This document shows, one piece after another, positions 17,456-25,761 of a stretch of 64,000 bases of DNA. Both the position numbers and the translations under genes were made by a program. Positions within the stretch are counted from its first letter, which is position 1; every line of letters begins with the position of its first letter. This DNA comes from Halobacteriovorax sp. (GTDB lineage Bacteria > Bdellovibrionota > Bacteriovoracia > Bacteriovoracales > Bacteriovoracaceae), in contig PBIO01000014.1 in NCBI GenBank assembly GCA_002720865.1, forward strand, positions 1,349,688 to 1,413,687, written 5' to 3'. The notes beneath the pieces are model-generated. The model made no database searches, was not told the DNA's origin, and saw only the letters and a list, made by a program, of their open reading frames with translations.

Positions 17456-18331
17456 ATGGGCCGGAAGCTCATTAATACCCAGATTAGCGTCAAGGAACTG
17501 AAGCTGAAAATAAGTACGAACGTCAATTCACTCATGAACCAAAGAAGATTGGGGAATGTCCGCCAGACAGCTGAGCGGGAACAGATTCGTATGGCCTCAG
17601 GTAATCAGATCACTAAGGCTGCCGATGATCCAGCGGGCCTCGCCATTGCAGAAACTATGCGTGCAAAAATTAGATCCTACGGACAGGCCGGAAGAAATGC
17701 AGCTGATGGAATAAGCGTACTACAAGTGGCCGATGGAACTTTAAATCAAATGTCTGGAAACGTGATTCGTCTTAGAGAGCTTGCCATGCAAGCGGCCACG
17801 GATACATTTAATGATCACGATAGACAGCTACTTCAATTAGAATTCTCTTCAGCGAAAAATGAAGTTAAAAGACAGGCTTCTTCAACAGAGTTTAGTTCAG
17901 TAAAAGTTTTATCAGGTGATGATAAAAGATTTGATCTTCAGGTTGGCCTTCATAACGATCAAAACAAAGATAGAATTTCTTATAACTTAAAAGATATGGT
18001 TGCTAAGGTTGAGGATTCACCCCTTTGGGACGTTAATATTTCAACTAAATTTGGAGCGCAAAACTCTCTTAAAAAAGTTGATGATTATTTACAGCTTTTA
18101 AATAATGCTAGAGCAAAAGTTGGCTCGACCATGAAGCGAATGGAGTCGGTGGGGCAAGGTATTGCCATTGCTAGTGAAAATCATTCGGCCAGTAGATCAA
18201 AAATCGCTGATACAGATTACGCTCTGTCAGCGGCAAAGAGCGCTAGCGCGCAGTTAAACCTAAATGCAGGAACTTCAGTATTGACTCAGGTCAATAATAT
18301 GAGCCGAGGTGCTCTGCGTCTTCTAGAATAA
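17456..18331 (+). CDS. fliC: Flagellin
   Basis: The flagellar filament subunit, secreted by the flagellar type III system. It has the canonical N-terminal D0/D1 part (KISTNVNSLMNQRRL, KAADDPAGLAIAETMRAKIR, DGISVLQVADGTLNQM, IRLRELAMQAA) and C-terminal D1/D0 part (IADTDYALSAAKSASAQLNLNAGTSVLTQVN). There is almost no central variable domain, as in compact Bdellovibrio-group flagellins. The ATG at 17456 has AAGGA nine bases upstream but gives an unusual 16-residue extension before KISTNVNS. A CTG at 17504, with AAGGA seven bases upstream, would give the normal N-terminus. I keep the ATG coordinates but regard CTG as a serious alternative. Confidence 0.93.
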   Translation: MGRKLINTQISVKELKLKISTNVNSLMNQRRLGNVRQTAEREQIRMASGNQITKAADDPAGLAIAETMRAKIRSYGQAGRNAADGISVLQVADGTLNQMSGNVIRLRELAMQAATDTFNDHDRQLLQLEFSSAKNEVKRQASSTEFSSVKVLSGDDKRFDLQVGLHNDQNKDRISYNLKDMVAKVEDSPLWDVNISTKFGAQNSLKKVDDYLQLLNNARAKVGSTMKRMESVGQGIAIASENHSASRSKIADTDYALSAAKSASAQLNLNAGTSVLTQVNNMSRGALRLLE

Positions 18332-18376
18332 TCTTTTATCTCCGTATAATGGGAGCCTCAAACAAAAGGCTAGCCC

Positions 18377-20086
18377 ATGAAAAAAGCATTCTTTCTAATG
18401 ACTCTTCTCTTTTATTCCTGTTCAAGCGTTAGAACTGTTCCTCTGATGAAGGGAAAAGATCGCTCCACTTACGAGGCAAAAGGAAGAGAGTATATGATCT
18501 CCTCTCAAGGGGGCGCTTCAACAAATGCAGGGGTCTCTATGTTTGAGCAAGGAGGCAATATTGTAGACGCGGCCGCGGCCGTAAGTTTTGCCATTTCCGT
18601 TGAGAGACCTCAGTCCACGGGAATAGGGGGAGGAGGATTTCTTCTTTTCTATGAACCAGGAATGAAAGAGCCCATTGCTTTTGATTTTCGAGAAAAGGCC
18701 CCTCTTAAATCACATTCAAAAATGTACTTAGATAAAAATGGAAATGAGATTCCTCGTATGAGTTTAGATGGAATCTTTGCCGTTGGAGTTCCTGGCTTGG
18801 TTGCAGGAATTGTTGAGCTACATCAAAAGTATGGAAAGCTTCCCTTATCTAAAGTGCTTGCACCGGCCATTGAACTGGCTGAAATAGGTTTTACTGTATA
18901 CCCAGAACTCTCTCGCGCCTTAAAAGCTAGGGCGGCGGTTCTGGCAAAGTACCCCGGATCAAAAGAAATCTTTTTTAAAGGTGATCGAGTTATGAAAACC
19001 GGGGATCACTTAGTTCAAACGGATCTTGGAAAAACCCTACGCTCTATTGCTAAAGATGGTAAAAGATCTTTTTATAAAGGCTGGATTGCAAAAGCAATCG
19101 TAAAAGAATCTTGGCGCCTTGGTGGGCTCTTAAGTCTTAGAGATTTTAAAAAATATAATGTAAAAAAACGAAAGCCAGTTTTTGGAACTTATAAAGGTAA
19201 AAAAGTTTATTCAATGACTCCGCCTAGTAGCGGCGGAATTCACGTTCTTCAAATATTAAACACGGTTGAAAAAGAAGAACTTAATCATTACGGGGTTCAT
19301 CATCCCTTTACGGTTCACTTAACCTCCGCGGCCATGCAACAGGCCTTTGCAGATAGGGCCAGATACTTAGGAGATATGGACTTTGTTAAAGTTCCCCTCA
19401 AGTCTCTCACCTCAAAAGCGTATGCGGATAAGATTAGAAAAGGGATACCAAAAGAAAAGGCCCTAACTAAAGAACAGGTCATGGCCGGAAAATTTAGCCG
19501 AAAGGAATCTGATCATACCACTCACTTTTCAATCATGACGGCCGAAGGAAGTGCCATTGTATCCACTCAAACAATTAATGGTTGGTTTGGATCTGGCGTC
19601 GTGGCCCCAGGAACTGGTATCGTTTTAAATAATGAGATGGATGACTTTTCGACAAAAGTTGGCGCCGTAAATCTTTTTGGAGCTGTAGGCGGGCAAAACA
19701 ATTTAGTTCAAGCAGAAAAGAGACCACTATCTTCAATGTCACCAACTCTTGTTTTTGATGAGGGCCGTCCGGTTTTTGCTGTTGGAACTCCGAGCGGAAC
19801 AAGAATTCTAACTTGTGTGGCCCAGACTATCTTAAACTACTTTGAGCATAACCTTCCTCTCTATGAATCAGTCGCGGCCGTACGTTATCATCATCAGTGG
19901 TACCCAGATGAAATCAGAACGGATCACAAGGGTCTTCCGATCGCTACAAGAAACTCTCTTAAGAAAATGGGTTATAAAATCAATCGAAAGAACCTTGGTT
20001 GTCGTATCCAGGCCATCGCTTGGGAACGTGGTGAGCTTCACGGCGTTTCCGATCCAAGAGGTGAGGGAATGAGCCTTGGAAAATAA
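18377..20086 (+). CDS. ggt: Gamma-glutamyltransferase, possible lipoprotein form
   Basis: An Ntn hydrolase that cleaves gamma-glutamyl bonds (glutathione and others) after self-cleavage into two subunits. The 569-residue precursor has the large-subunit motif GIGGGGFLLFY and the processing site before Thr381 in DHTTHFSIM, which is the nucleophile of the small subunit. GTGIVLNNEMDDFS and RPLSSMSPTLVF are further family blocks. The signal region MTLLFYSCSS has a Cys in lipobox position, so it may be membrane-anchored rather than a soluble periplasmic enzyme. TATAAT at 18345-18350 may be its promoter. The next gene starts inside its 3' end (11-base overlap). Confidence 0.93.
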   Translation: MKKAFFLMTLLFYSCSSVRTVPLMKGKDRSTYEAKGREYMISSQGGASTNAGVSMFEQGGNIVDAAAAVSFAISVERPQSTGIGGGGFLLFYEPGMKEPIAFDFREKAPLKSHSKMYLDKNGNEIPRMSLDGIFAVGVPGLVAGIVELHQKYGKLPLSKVLAPAIELAEIGFTVYPELSRALKARAAVLAKYPGSKEIFFKGDRVMKTGDHLVQTDLGKTLRSIAKDGKRSFYKGWIAKAIVKESWRLGGLLSLRDFKKYNVKKRKPVFGTYKGKKVYSMTPPSSGGIHVLQILNTVEKEELNHYGVHHPFTVHLTSAAMQQAFADRARYLGDMDFVKVPLKSLTSKAYADKIRKGIPKEKALTKEQVMAGKFSRKESDHTTHFSIMTAEGSAIVSTQTINGWFGSGVVAPGTGIVLNNEMDDFSTKVGAVNLFGAVGGQNNLVQAEKRPLSSMSPTLVFDEGRPVFAVGTPSGTRILTCVAQTILNYFEHNLPLYESVAAVRYHHQWYPDEIRTDHKGLPIATRNSLKKMGYKINRKNLGCRIQAIAWERGELHGVSDPRGEGMSLGK

Positions 20087-22439
20087 AACAAATAATTTTC
20101 AGTATTATTGTCTCTTTTTTTTAAGCGGAGCAAGTGCGCTTATTTACGAGATCGCCTGGTTAAATAGGATTCAGTTAATAATGGGGTATACCATATATGC
20201 TCTTGCTACCGTTCTTGCGTCTTATTTACTAGGCCTGGCCTGGGGGTCTTTTAGCTCAGCAAAGCTCCTAGAGCAAAAAGTGTCTGGATTAAATTATTAT
20301 TTGTTTTTCGAACTTGCTATCGCTATCTATGCTTTAGTTTTTTATCCGTTATTAAGTCTAACTCACTCGCTTTATTCGCCTCTTGCGACCTACTTTAATT
20401 GGTCGATATATTCTCTAAGTCTTATTCAGTTTATTTTTTGTGGTGTTTTAATTTTTATTCCCACCTTCCTAATGGGTGCGACTTTACCTTTATTGGCAGA
20501 TCATCTCTTTAAAAAAGATAAAGGCCTCGCTGATAATATCTCGGGGCTTTATTCCGCTAATACCTTTGGTGCTTTTGCTGGCTGCTTGTTTGGCGGATTT
20601 ATTTTATTACCAACAATAGGGTACGAGAAAACCATTTATTTTGCTGCGTTGATAAACCTTTCTCTTTTTCTCATTGCCATTCTAAGTGAGGAGAAGAAAA
20701 TTGTTAATGATCTTCCATCCTTAAAGCTAATCTTAAGTTCAATTATTCCAGATAAGAATTCATTTAATTTTGAAAAACAGCACCGGGGGCTCCTTTTTAT
20801 CTTATTTGTTTCAGGATTTATTTCTGTGGGGTCACAGATTTTGTGGAACCGTTTAGCACAGCTCATTTTTGGGGCCTCAGCTTATATTTTTCCTATGATA
20901 ACAGGAGTTGTTCTTTTAGGTATAACTATCGGGGCGATTTTAGTTCAAAAATACTTTCATGGCAGAGAAGCCAAAGAAAAGGTTCTTGGTTTTTCTTTAT
21001 TTCTAGGTAGCCTTTTCTTTGCAGGAGGAAATTATCTTTATTCAAATATGCCTTTAGTTGTGAGCCGCTTTTTACAATCCGTAGCTCCTGGACATATTGA
21101 GTATGTACTCTTTCAACTGACTTTTACTTCTCTTTGTTTGTTACCTTCAATTATCGCATTGGGAATCTTGTTTCCGACTTGTATGTCTCTGTATATTGAT
21201 CAGTCAGAAAAAGAACATTCTAGCGTTGGAACTTCGTATAGTGTTAATATCCTAGGGGTTATTGCCAGTTCAGTAATTTGTTCCTTTGTGATTTTACCTC
21301 AGTTTGGAATTCAAAATTTAGAAAGTGTTTTATTAGTTCTTCTCTCATTGGCATTTTTGGTTTTTGTAATCAAGATCAAAAAGGTTGAGATGGGCTTCTT
21401 TATTATTCCTATTTTCCTCTTTGTGTTAGTAAAGGTTTTACCTGCCTTTGATAAATCTCTTTTAACTGAAGGATATTTTTATAACCGGGGGGAGAAGTTT
21501 TCAAATACTCGTTTCTTAGATTATTCCAGCGTTCATAATTGGCAACATTCAAAGCTTATTGATTATAAAGACGACGCCCATGGCACAATCAGTATTCATC
21601 AAAGTCAAAATGCTTCAAAAGATGATAGTTATTGGTTTAAAATAAATGGTAAAGTGGATGGGAATAGCCGCGGCGATAAAAGTACTGTTCAACTTCTGGC
21701 CCTACTTCCTCTACTTATTAGTACAGATTATGAATCTGTACTAACTGTGGGATTAGGAACTGGTGAAACCGCCAATATGACGGGCAGCTTTCCCAAAATG
21801 AAAGAGTCTGTTGTCCTCGAACTTTCGCCGAGTATGATTGAATTTTCAGAAAAGTATTTTTACAACCAGAGCTTTTATATTTGGAATGATGAAAGATTTA
21901 AAGTCCTAAACAGAGATGGTCGAGAATTCTTACTACATAATGAAAAGAAATTTGACCTTATAATCTCAGAGCCTTCGAACCCGTGGGTTGACGGGATAGG
22001 CAGTCTTTTTACCATAGAATATTTCAATCTTGTTTTAAATTCTTTATCAAAGAATGGAGTAGGGGTTATCTGGTTTCATAGTTATGGACTATCATGTGAT
22101 GCTTTATACTCAGTTTTTAAGTCAGCACACCTCGCTTTTCCGTCTTTAAGGGTTTTTAAGAGAAGTTCGGATTTGTTCATAGTTTTTTCTAAGAAAAAGG
22201 AACTTCACTTCAAAAAAATTGATGATAAATATAATTTTTTAAAGGAAGAGTTCAATCGAATTGTTTATAAAGAAAAGATAATAGGTGATTTTGAGTCTGC
22301 TCTTAAGGGTCTCACTTGGTTTGAGAATAGGGCCCAGTTAGAAACGGTATCTCGTCAAAATGTTTTTAATAATGATGATAATCAGTATCTACAATTTTCA
22401 GCGGGTAAATCTTATTATCAAAATCTAAACTGTAATTAA
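20076..22439 (+). CDS. Membrane protein fused to a spermidine synthase-like domain
   Basis: A 787-residue two-part protein. The N-terminal part (about 10-455) has around a dozen transmembrane helices and opens with the block SGASALIYEIAWLNRIQLIMG, typical of fused MFS/spermidine synthase proteins. The C-terminal cytoplasmic Rossmann domain (about 490-700) has VLTVGLGTGETA (cofactor loop), VVLELSPSMIEFSE (acidic end of beta 2) and LIISEPSNPWVDGIGSLF. The family makes or uses polyamines, but its reaction and transport role are unproven. It starts at TTG 20076 inside the end of ggt, so translation is coupled; GAGGGA precedes it. Confidence 0.85.
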   Translation: MENKTNNFQYYCLFFLSGASALIYEIAWLNRIQLIMGYTIYALATVLASYLLGLAWGSFSSAKLLEQKVSGLNYYLFFELAIAIYALVFYPLLSLTHSLYSPLATYFNWSIYSLSLIQFIFCGVLIFIPTFLMGATLPLLADHLFKKDKGLADNISGLYSANTFGAFAGCLFGGFILLPTIGYEKTIYFAALINLSLFLIAILSEEKKIVNDLPSLKLILSSIIPDKNSFNFEKQHRGLLFILFVSGFISVGSQILWNRLAQLIFGASAYIFPMITGVVLLGITIGAILVQKYFHGREAKEKVLGFSLFLGSLFFAGGNYLYSNMPLVVSRFLQSVAPGHIEYVLFQLTFTSLCLLPSIIALGILFPTCMSLYIDQSEKEHSSVGTSYSVNILGVIASSVICSFVILPQFGIQNLESVLLVLLSLAFLVFVIKIKKVEMGFFIIPIFLFVLVKVLPAFDKSLLTEGYFYNRGEKFSNTRFLDYSSVHNWQHSKLIDYKDDAHGTISIHQSQNASKDDSYWFKINGKVDGNSRGDKSTVQLLALLPLLISTDYESVLTVGLGTGETANMTGSFPKMKESVVLELSPSMIEFSEKYFYNQSFYIWNDERFKVLNRDGREFLLHNEKKFDLIISEPSNPWVDGIGSLFTIEYFNLVLNSLSKNGVGVIWFHSYGLSCDALYSVFKSAHLAFPSLRVFKRSSDLFIVFSKKKELHFKKIDDKYNFLKEEFNRIVYKEKIIGDFESALKGLTWFENRAQLETVSRQNVFNNDDNQYLQFSAGKSYYQNLNCN

Positions 22440-22450
22440 AAATAAAAAAA

Positions 22451-22497
22451 GCCTCAGTCACTTCGGAAAGGGATTCTCCGTAGGCCTGAGGCTTTTT
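22451..22497. terminator. Strong bidirectional terminator
   Basis: GCCTCAG (22451-22457) pairs with CTGAGGC (22486-22492), flanked by seven As on the left and TTTTT on the right. An inner CGGA/TCCG stem lies between. It separates two convergent genes and should work for both. Confidence 0.85.
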
Positions 22498-22527
22498 ATA
22501 AGTACATTTCTAACTAATCTTCCTTCC

Positions 22528-22746
22528 TTAGAAAACCGTTTGTGAAACGTACATTCTGTAACATTTGTCCTTGCTTCTTCTAATTGCAGCTTTGCCTTCT
22601 TGCTTTTGTTCACAGAGGAACTCGTAATAAGCGGGAAGGGTATCCTGAATTTCAAGAATTGATTTTCCTTCATGTTCACCAAAGTCCAAAAATACTTTGT
22701 CTTCTTCGATGATACCTGTAAGGGGACTTGTTTCCAGTTGTGCCAT
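22528..22746 (-). CDS. Small conserved-looking cytoplasmic protein
   Basis: 72 residues with a very strong Shine-Dalgarno (AAGGAGGGA, six bases before the ATG), which suggests high expression. The central part LDFGEHEGKSILEI resembles the FGKxKGKxxxEI motif of small DUF3820-like proteins, but the match is short. The C-terminal half is basic (GKAAIRRSKDKCYRMY) and could bind nucleic acid. No function can be given. It is flanked by terminators on both sides, so it is probably a single-gene transcript. Confidence 0.75.
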   Translation of the reverse strand: MAQLETSPLTGIIEEDKVFLDFGEHEGKSILEIQDTLPAYYEFLCEQKQEGKAAIRRSKDKCYRMYVSQTVF

Positions 22747-22780
22747 GATCTTCCCTCCTTGGATTTACATTAGGCAAAAG

Positions 22781-22805
22781 AACACTCGCAATCTTTGCTA
22801 GTGTT
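22781..22805 (-). terminator. Hairpin terminator after the HD-GYP-like gene
   Basis: Eleven-base arms (22781-22791 and 22795-22805) pair with one mismatch around a three-base loop. On the minus strand CTTTTG follows the stem. It lies 84 bases past the HD-GYP-like stop and upstream of the 72-residue gene. Confidence 0.6.
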
Positions 22806-22888
22806 GAATTGTAATAATGGTCACAAATTAGAAATGGATTGAAAAGAAAAAATTTAAAAAAATTAGATAGTTAGTGGTCCTATAGTCT

Positions 22889-23926
22889 TCAAAATATATC
22901 ACCTTTTCTTCCCTGAAAGAAAAAATTTCTGAAGTAATTTACTATGAGTTTAAACTCTTGAGGATACTGGTCTGCAATTAAAAGCTTTATTAAGTCGAGA
23001 CTTTCATAGAGCGAAGACGCCTTTCTATAGGGCCTTCCGCTAATCATAGCACTAATTACATCCATTACAGTAACTAACATTGTCTCAAATCCAGCTAAGA
23101 CTTTGTTATCAGAAGAGAGATTTAATTCGAGGTTTTGAGTCAACAATGAAAAGCTATGGTGGTTCTCAATAATTTTTAGGTAGCTTGGTCCTAGGGGAAT
23201 TCTCCCTTGTAAGATTTCTACAGAATGACGAGCGTGATTTGCTAAGAGAATTTTTTCTTCATCACTTAATTCTTCTTGATCATATTTCTCAGTTGGAATG
23301 GCACTCATTCCAATGTCTTTAAAGTAACTTGTAAGAAAAAGATTGATTACTTCAGAGTTATTATAGAGAGAGGCATTCTTTAGAATACCCATAAGAAAGA
23401 TCGAACTTAAGAGTGGTTGACCAAGAATAAAGTGATGTTTCTGTTTTAGGTACTCTTGAAATATTTGTTCATGAATTTCGCATTTATCTATAAGAAAGTT
23501 AGCAAGGTTTTTAGCGCTTTGAAATTGAAGCTCTAAAAGTTCGTCATTGGTAGGGTCAGAATAAAGGTAACCAAGATTAATCGTTAAGAGGTTCATCTGC
23601 TTAACGGCCTTTTCCACTGGGTTACCAACGGAAAGAGAGCGAGTCACATTTCTTAAGTTCATTTGCTGGTGCTCGATTAATTTTTGTCTCTCAGTCCTAT
23701 AGACAAAAAGATTGTGCTGACCATCTTTAAGTAGATCTCGTACCGTATTATTTCCCACGCTACTACCTGTCTCTAAGAGAAGGGAGAAAAGACCGTCTTC
23801 GATCCCGTACACTGTGCAGGGAAGGGACTTTATAAAAAGTAGCTCACGAATAGAGATAGGAACTAGCTTTAAGCTAAGGGCATTTTGTTCTAAAGAGGCA
23901 TAAGGTCCATCAAACTGGTTCGACAT
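22889..23926 (-). CDS. Degenerate HD-GYP domain protein
   Basis: A 345-residue soluble protein. The C-terminal half follows the HD-GYP layout (c-di-GMP phosphodiesterases): SYFKDIGMSAIP (normally LLHDIGKxAIP), LSDEEK and a His in LLANHARHSVEIL, IIENHH, then DVISAMISGRPYRKA. The first metal His of the HD pair is replaced (KD rather than HD), and the HHExxDGxGYP signature is reduced to HHSFSL. Catalysis is therefore unlikely. It may be a c-di-GMP or protein-protein effector, as known for degenerate HD-GYP proteins of Bdellovibrio. The N-terminal half (about 1-140) is unassigned. Confidence 0.75.
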   Translation of the reverse strand: MSNQFDGPYASLEQNALSLKLVPISIRELLFIKSLPCTVYGIEDGLFSLLLETGSSVGNNTVRDLLKDGQHNLFVYRTERQKLIEHQQMNLRNVTRSLSVGNPVEKAVKQMNLLTINLGYLYSDPTNDELLELQFQSAKNLANFLIDKCEIHEQIFQEYLKQKHHFILGQPLLSSIFLMGILKNASLYNNSEVINLFLTSYFKDIGMSAIPTEKYDQEELSDEEKILLANHARHSVEILQGRIPLGPSYLKIIENHHSFSLLTQNLELNLSSDNKVLAGFETMLVTVMDVISAMISGRPYRKASSLYESLDLIKLLIADQYPQEFKLIVNYFRNFFFQGRKGDIF

Positions 23927-24060
23927 AACGATATTATATCAGATGACTAAATCCGCGCCCTAATTTCAGACATTTATGCCTATTTCTTTTTTACAGGATA
24001 AGAGGCCAAAATTTCTGGCTCTGCTATATTGCGTCAAAATCAATTATCTGGGAGATATTA

Positions 24061-25584
24061 ATGAAGAATGCACTTTTAGCACTAGTGTTGCTCTTTTTTT
24101 CACTAAGCTCATACGCTTTAGAAGAGACCTTTTTCTTTCAAGGAAAAAAGGAAATTTATAAAGTTGATGGGTTTGAAACCACAGCAGATGAGCTTCAAGA
24201 ACAAATCAATACAAAGGTTCTAGGGTATTCATCTAATCGAATTGTAAAAGTTCGTGTTGAAGAACATAGTAATTTAGATTTTTCAGACAATATTGAACTG
24301 GCTCCTGAGGTTACTGAGGATGGAGAGTTCACAATTATAATGAGAGTAACTAGTGAAGGCTTAAAAAATGCCGTTGGCATTATTGAAGCAGCTTCAATTT
24401 TAAAAGCAATTCATAATCGCTCAGTTCTTAATGCTCCACTAGAGCTTTTTGAAATTCTTTATAATGCAGAAGAAGATCATGCTATTTCAAAAGATGTTCT
24501 TAATAAGATTAATCTTCACGCCCTTAATAATCCTGTTCAACTTTCGACAGAGTTTATGGAACTAAGTACTTTTGAAAAAGTAAAAGAAAAACTTTTAACC
24601 ACGAGAATGACTGCTCTTAAAAAGAGAATTAGTAAATGGTCTAAAAAAGTATCAGAGTTAAAAAAGGCTCAGAGAGTTGCTGAGAAAAAGAGAAAGAATT
24701 ATCTTAAGGCCCAGGGCTTTGATAAAAAATCTTCTTATCAAATAGATACGGCCATCAAGGCAAATGATAGAGATGGAGCAGTTGAGCTTCTTGATACTTA
24801 TCTTCCGTGGGAGCAATATTCTCCTTTTGAAACAAAGATGTATGGAATCATGCTTGGGGCCATGGCTGAGCCTGTGGCGGCGAAGTATAGAGTTCTTATG
24901 TTTAGAGGAATTGGCGATGATAGAGTCTACACTGGGGACAATGGGGAAGCTTTTCAATTACCTCCAGTACTTGTAAAAAATCAGGGGACTTTTAATAGAA
25001 GGCTTAGATCTCTTCAAACAATGCATAACAAGTATATCTCACAAAATAGAAGCACTTCTAAAACGGATAATACTCAGGCCAGTAGAATCTCAACGATGCT
25101 ACATAACCATATGATTCAGCCAAAAGGATCTCCGTTTAGATCTCTAACTCCAGATATCAGAGTAGCCAGATCTTTTGGACCTAAAAAGATTTTAAGCTTT
25201 GTCTTTGATCCAAGAGTGATCATCCCTAACTTTATGAGTACTTATAAAAATGAGCTTGAGTTTCTTGTTCCTTTTGCAACTTTTCCTGACGAGCATGCGG
25301 GAACAATTGAAAAGGCTGACTATGCTTCAAATAATGAAGGGAATGAGGCTAATCTTCTTGAGCAGTTAGTTGAAAAATTTAAAACAAAGATGAGCTCAAC
25401 TAAGGCCAAGCAAGCAGCGAAAAGAGTAGAAGATAAAATGATCTTTAGCTACGCCAAAGGGCAAAAGCTAGATGGTCTAGAGTTTACAAAAAAGGCCCGT
25501 GTCTTCTTTGCTAACTATTTGATCTACTCAAAAGATGAGATGCTTGATGATAAGTTCTTCTTTAATAATGTCTTTAGTAAGTAA
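24061..25584 (+). CDS. Secreted protein with an ADP-ribosyltransferase-like R-S-E pattern
   Basis: A 507-residue exported protein with signal peptide (LLALVLLFFSLSSYA). The N-terminal part (about 20-150) is mixed alpha/beta, residues 165-250 are Lys-rich helices, and residues 270-410 look like the R-S-E class of mono-ADP-ribosyltransferases. The elements are Arg282 in VLMFRGIG, the aromatic-S-x-T strand FRSLT (Ser361, Thr363) followed by VARSFG, and an ExE strand, Glu398-x-Glu400, in NELEFLVPFATF. The spacings (79 and 39 residues) suit that fold. The family assignment is mine from motif order alone. If right, it is a toxin-like effector. GGGAG precedes the ATG. A perfect terminator follows. 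Confidence 0.6.
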   Translation: MKNALLALVLLFFSLSSYALEETFFFQGKKEIYKVDGFETTADELQEQINTKVLGYSSNRIVKVRVEEHSNLDFSDNIELAPEVTEDGEFTIIMRVTSEGLKNAVGIIEAASILKAIHNRSVLNAPLELFEILYNAEEDHAISKDVLNKINLHALNNPVQLSTEFMELSTFEKVKEKLLTTRMTALKKRISKWSKKVSELKKAQRVAEKKRKNYLKAQGFDKKSSYQIDTAIKANDRDGAVELLDTYLPWEQYSPFETKMYGIMLGAMAEPVAAKYRVLMFRGIGDDRVYTGDNGEAFQLPPVLVKNQGTFNRRLRSLQTMHNKYISQNRSTSKTDNTQASRISTMLHNHMIQPKGSPFRSLTPDIRVARSFGPKKILSFVFDPRVIIPNFMSTYKNELEFLVPFATFPDEHAGTIEKADYASNNEGNEANLLEQLVEKFKTKMSSTKAKQAAKRVEDKMIFSYAKGQKLDGLEFTKKARVFFANYLIYSKDEMLDDKFFFNNVFSK

Positions 25585-25599
25585 TTAAAAATAGGATTA

Positions 25600-25624
25600 C
25601 CGCCACCGAAAGGTGGCGGATTTT
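25600..25624 (+). terminator. Rho-independent terminator after the R-S-E protein gene
   Basis: CCGCCACC and GGTGGCGG form a perfect 8-bp GC-rich stem with a GAAA tetraloop, followed by ATTTT. Confidence 0.85.
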
Positions 25625-25761
25625 CAGCAAAATTCCCAAAAATCAAAATTCATCTAAGTCTCCGTTTGTATTCAGTTTATTCCCTATTTCAGGCTTTTAC
25701 TCGACTTAATTACTCAGTCCTTTAATCTATAAACAGGCAATAAAAGGAAAAAGGTATCACT

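Noticed and set aside
18345..18376. Hairpin between flagellin and ggt
   Set aside because: AGCCT/AGGCT arms are short, without a T-run, and overlap the likely TATAAT promoter of ggt.
22458..22682. 74-codon frame on the minus strand overlapping the 72-residue gene
   Set aside because: The 72-residue frame has a much stronger ribosome site and plausible composition. This one crosses the terminator.
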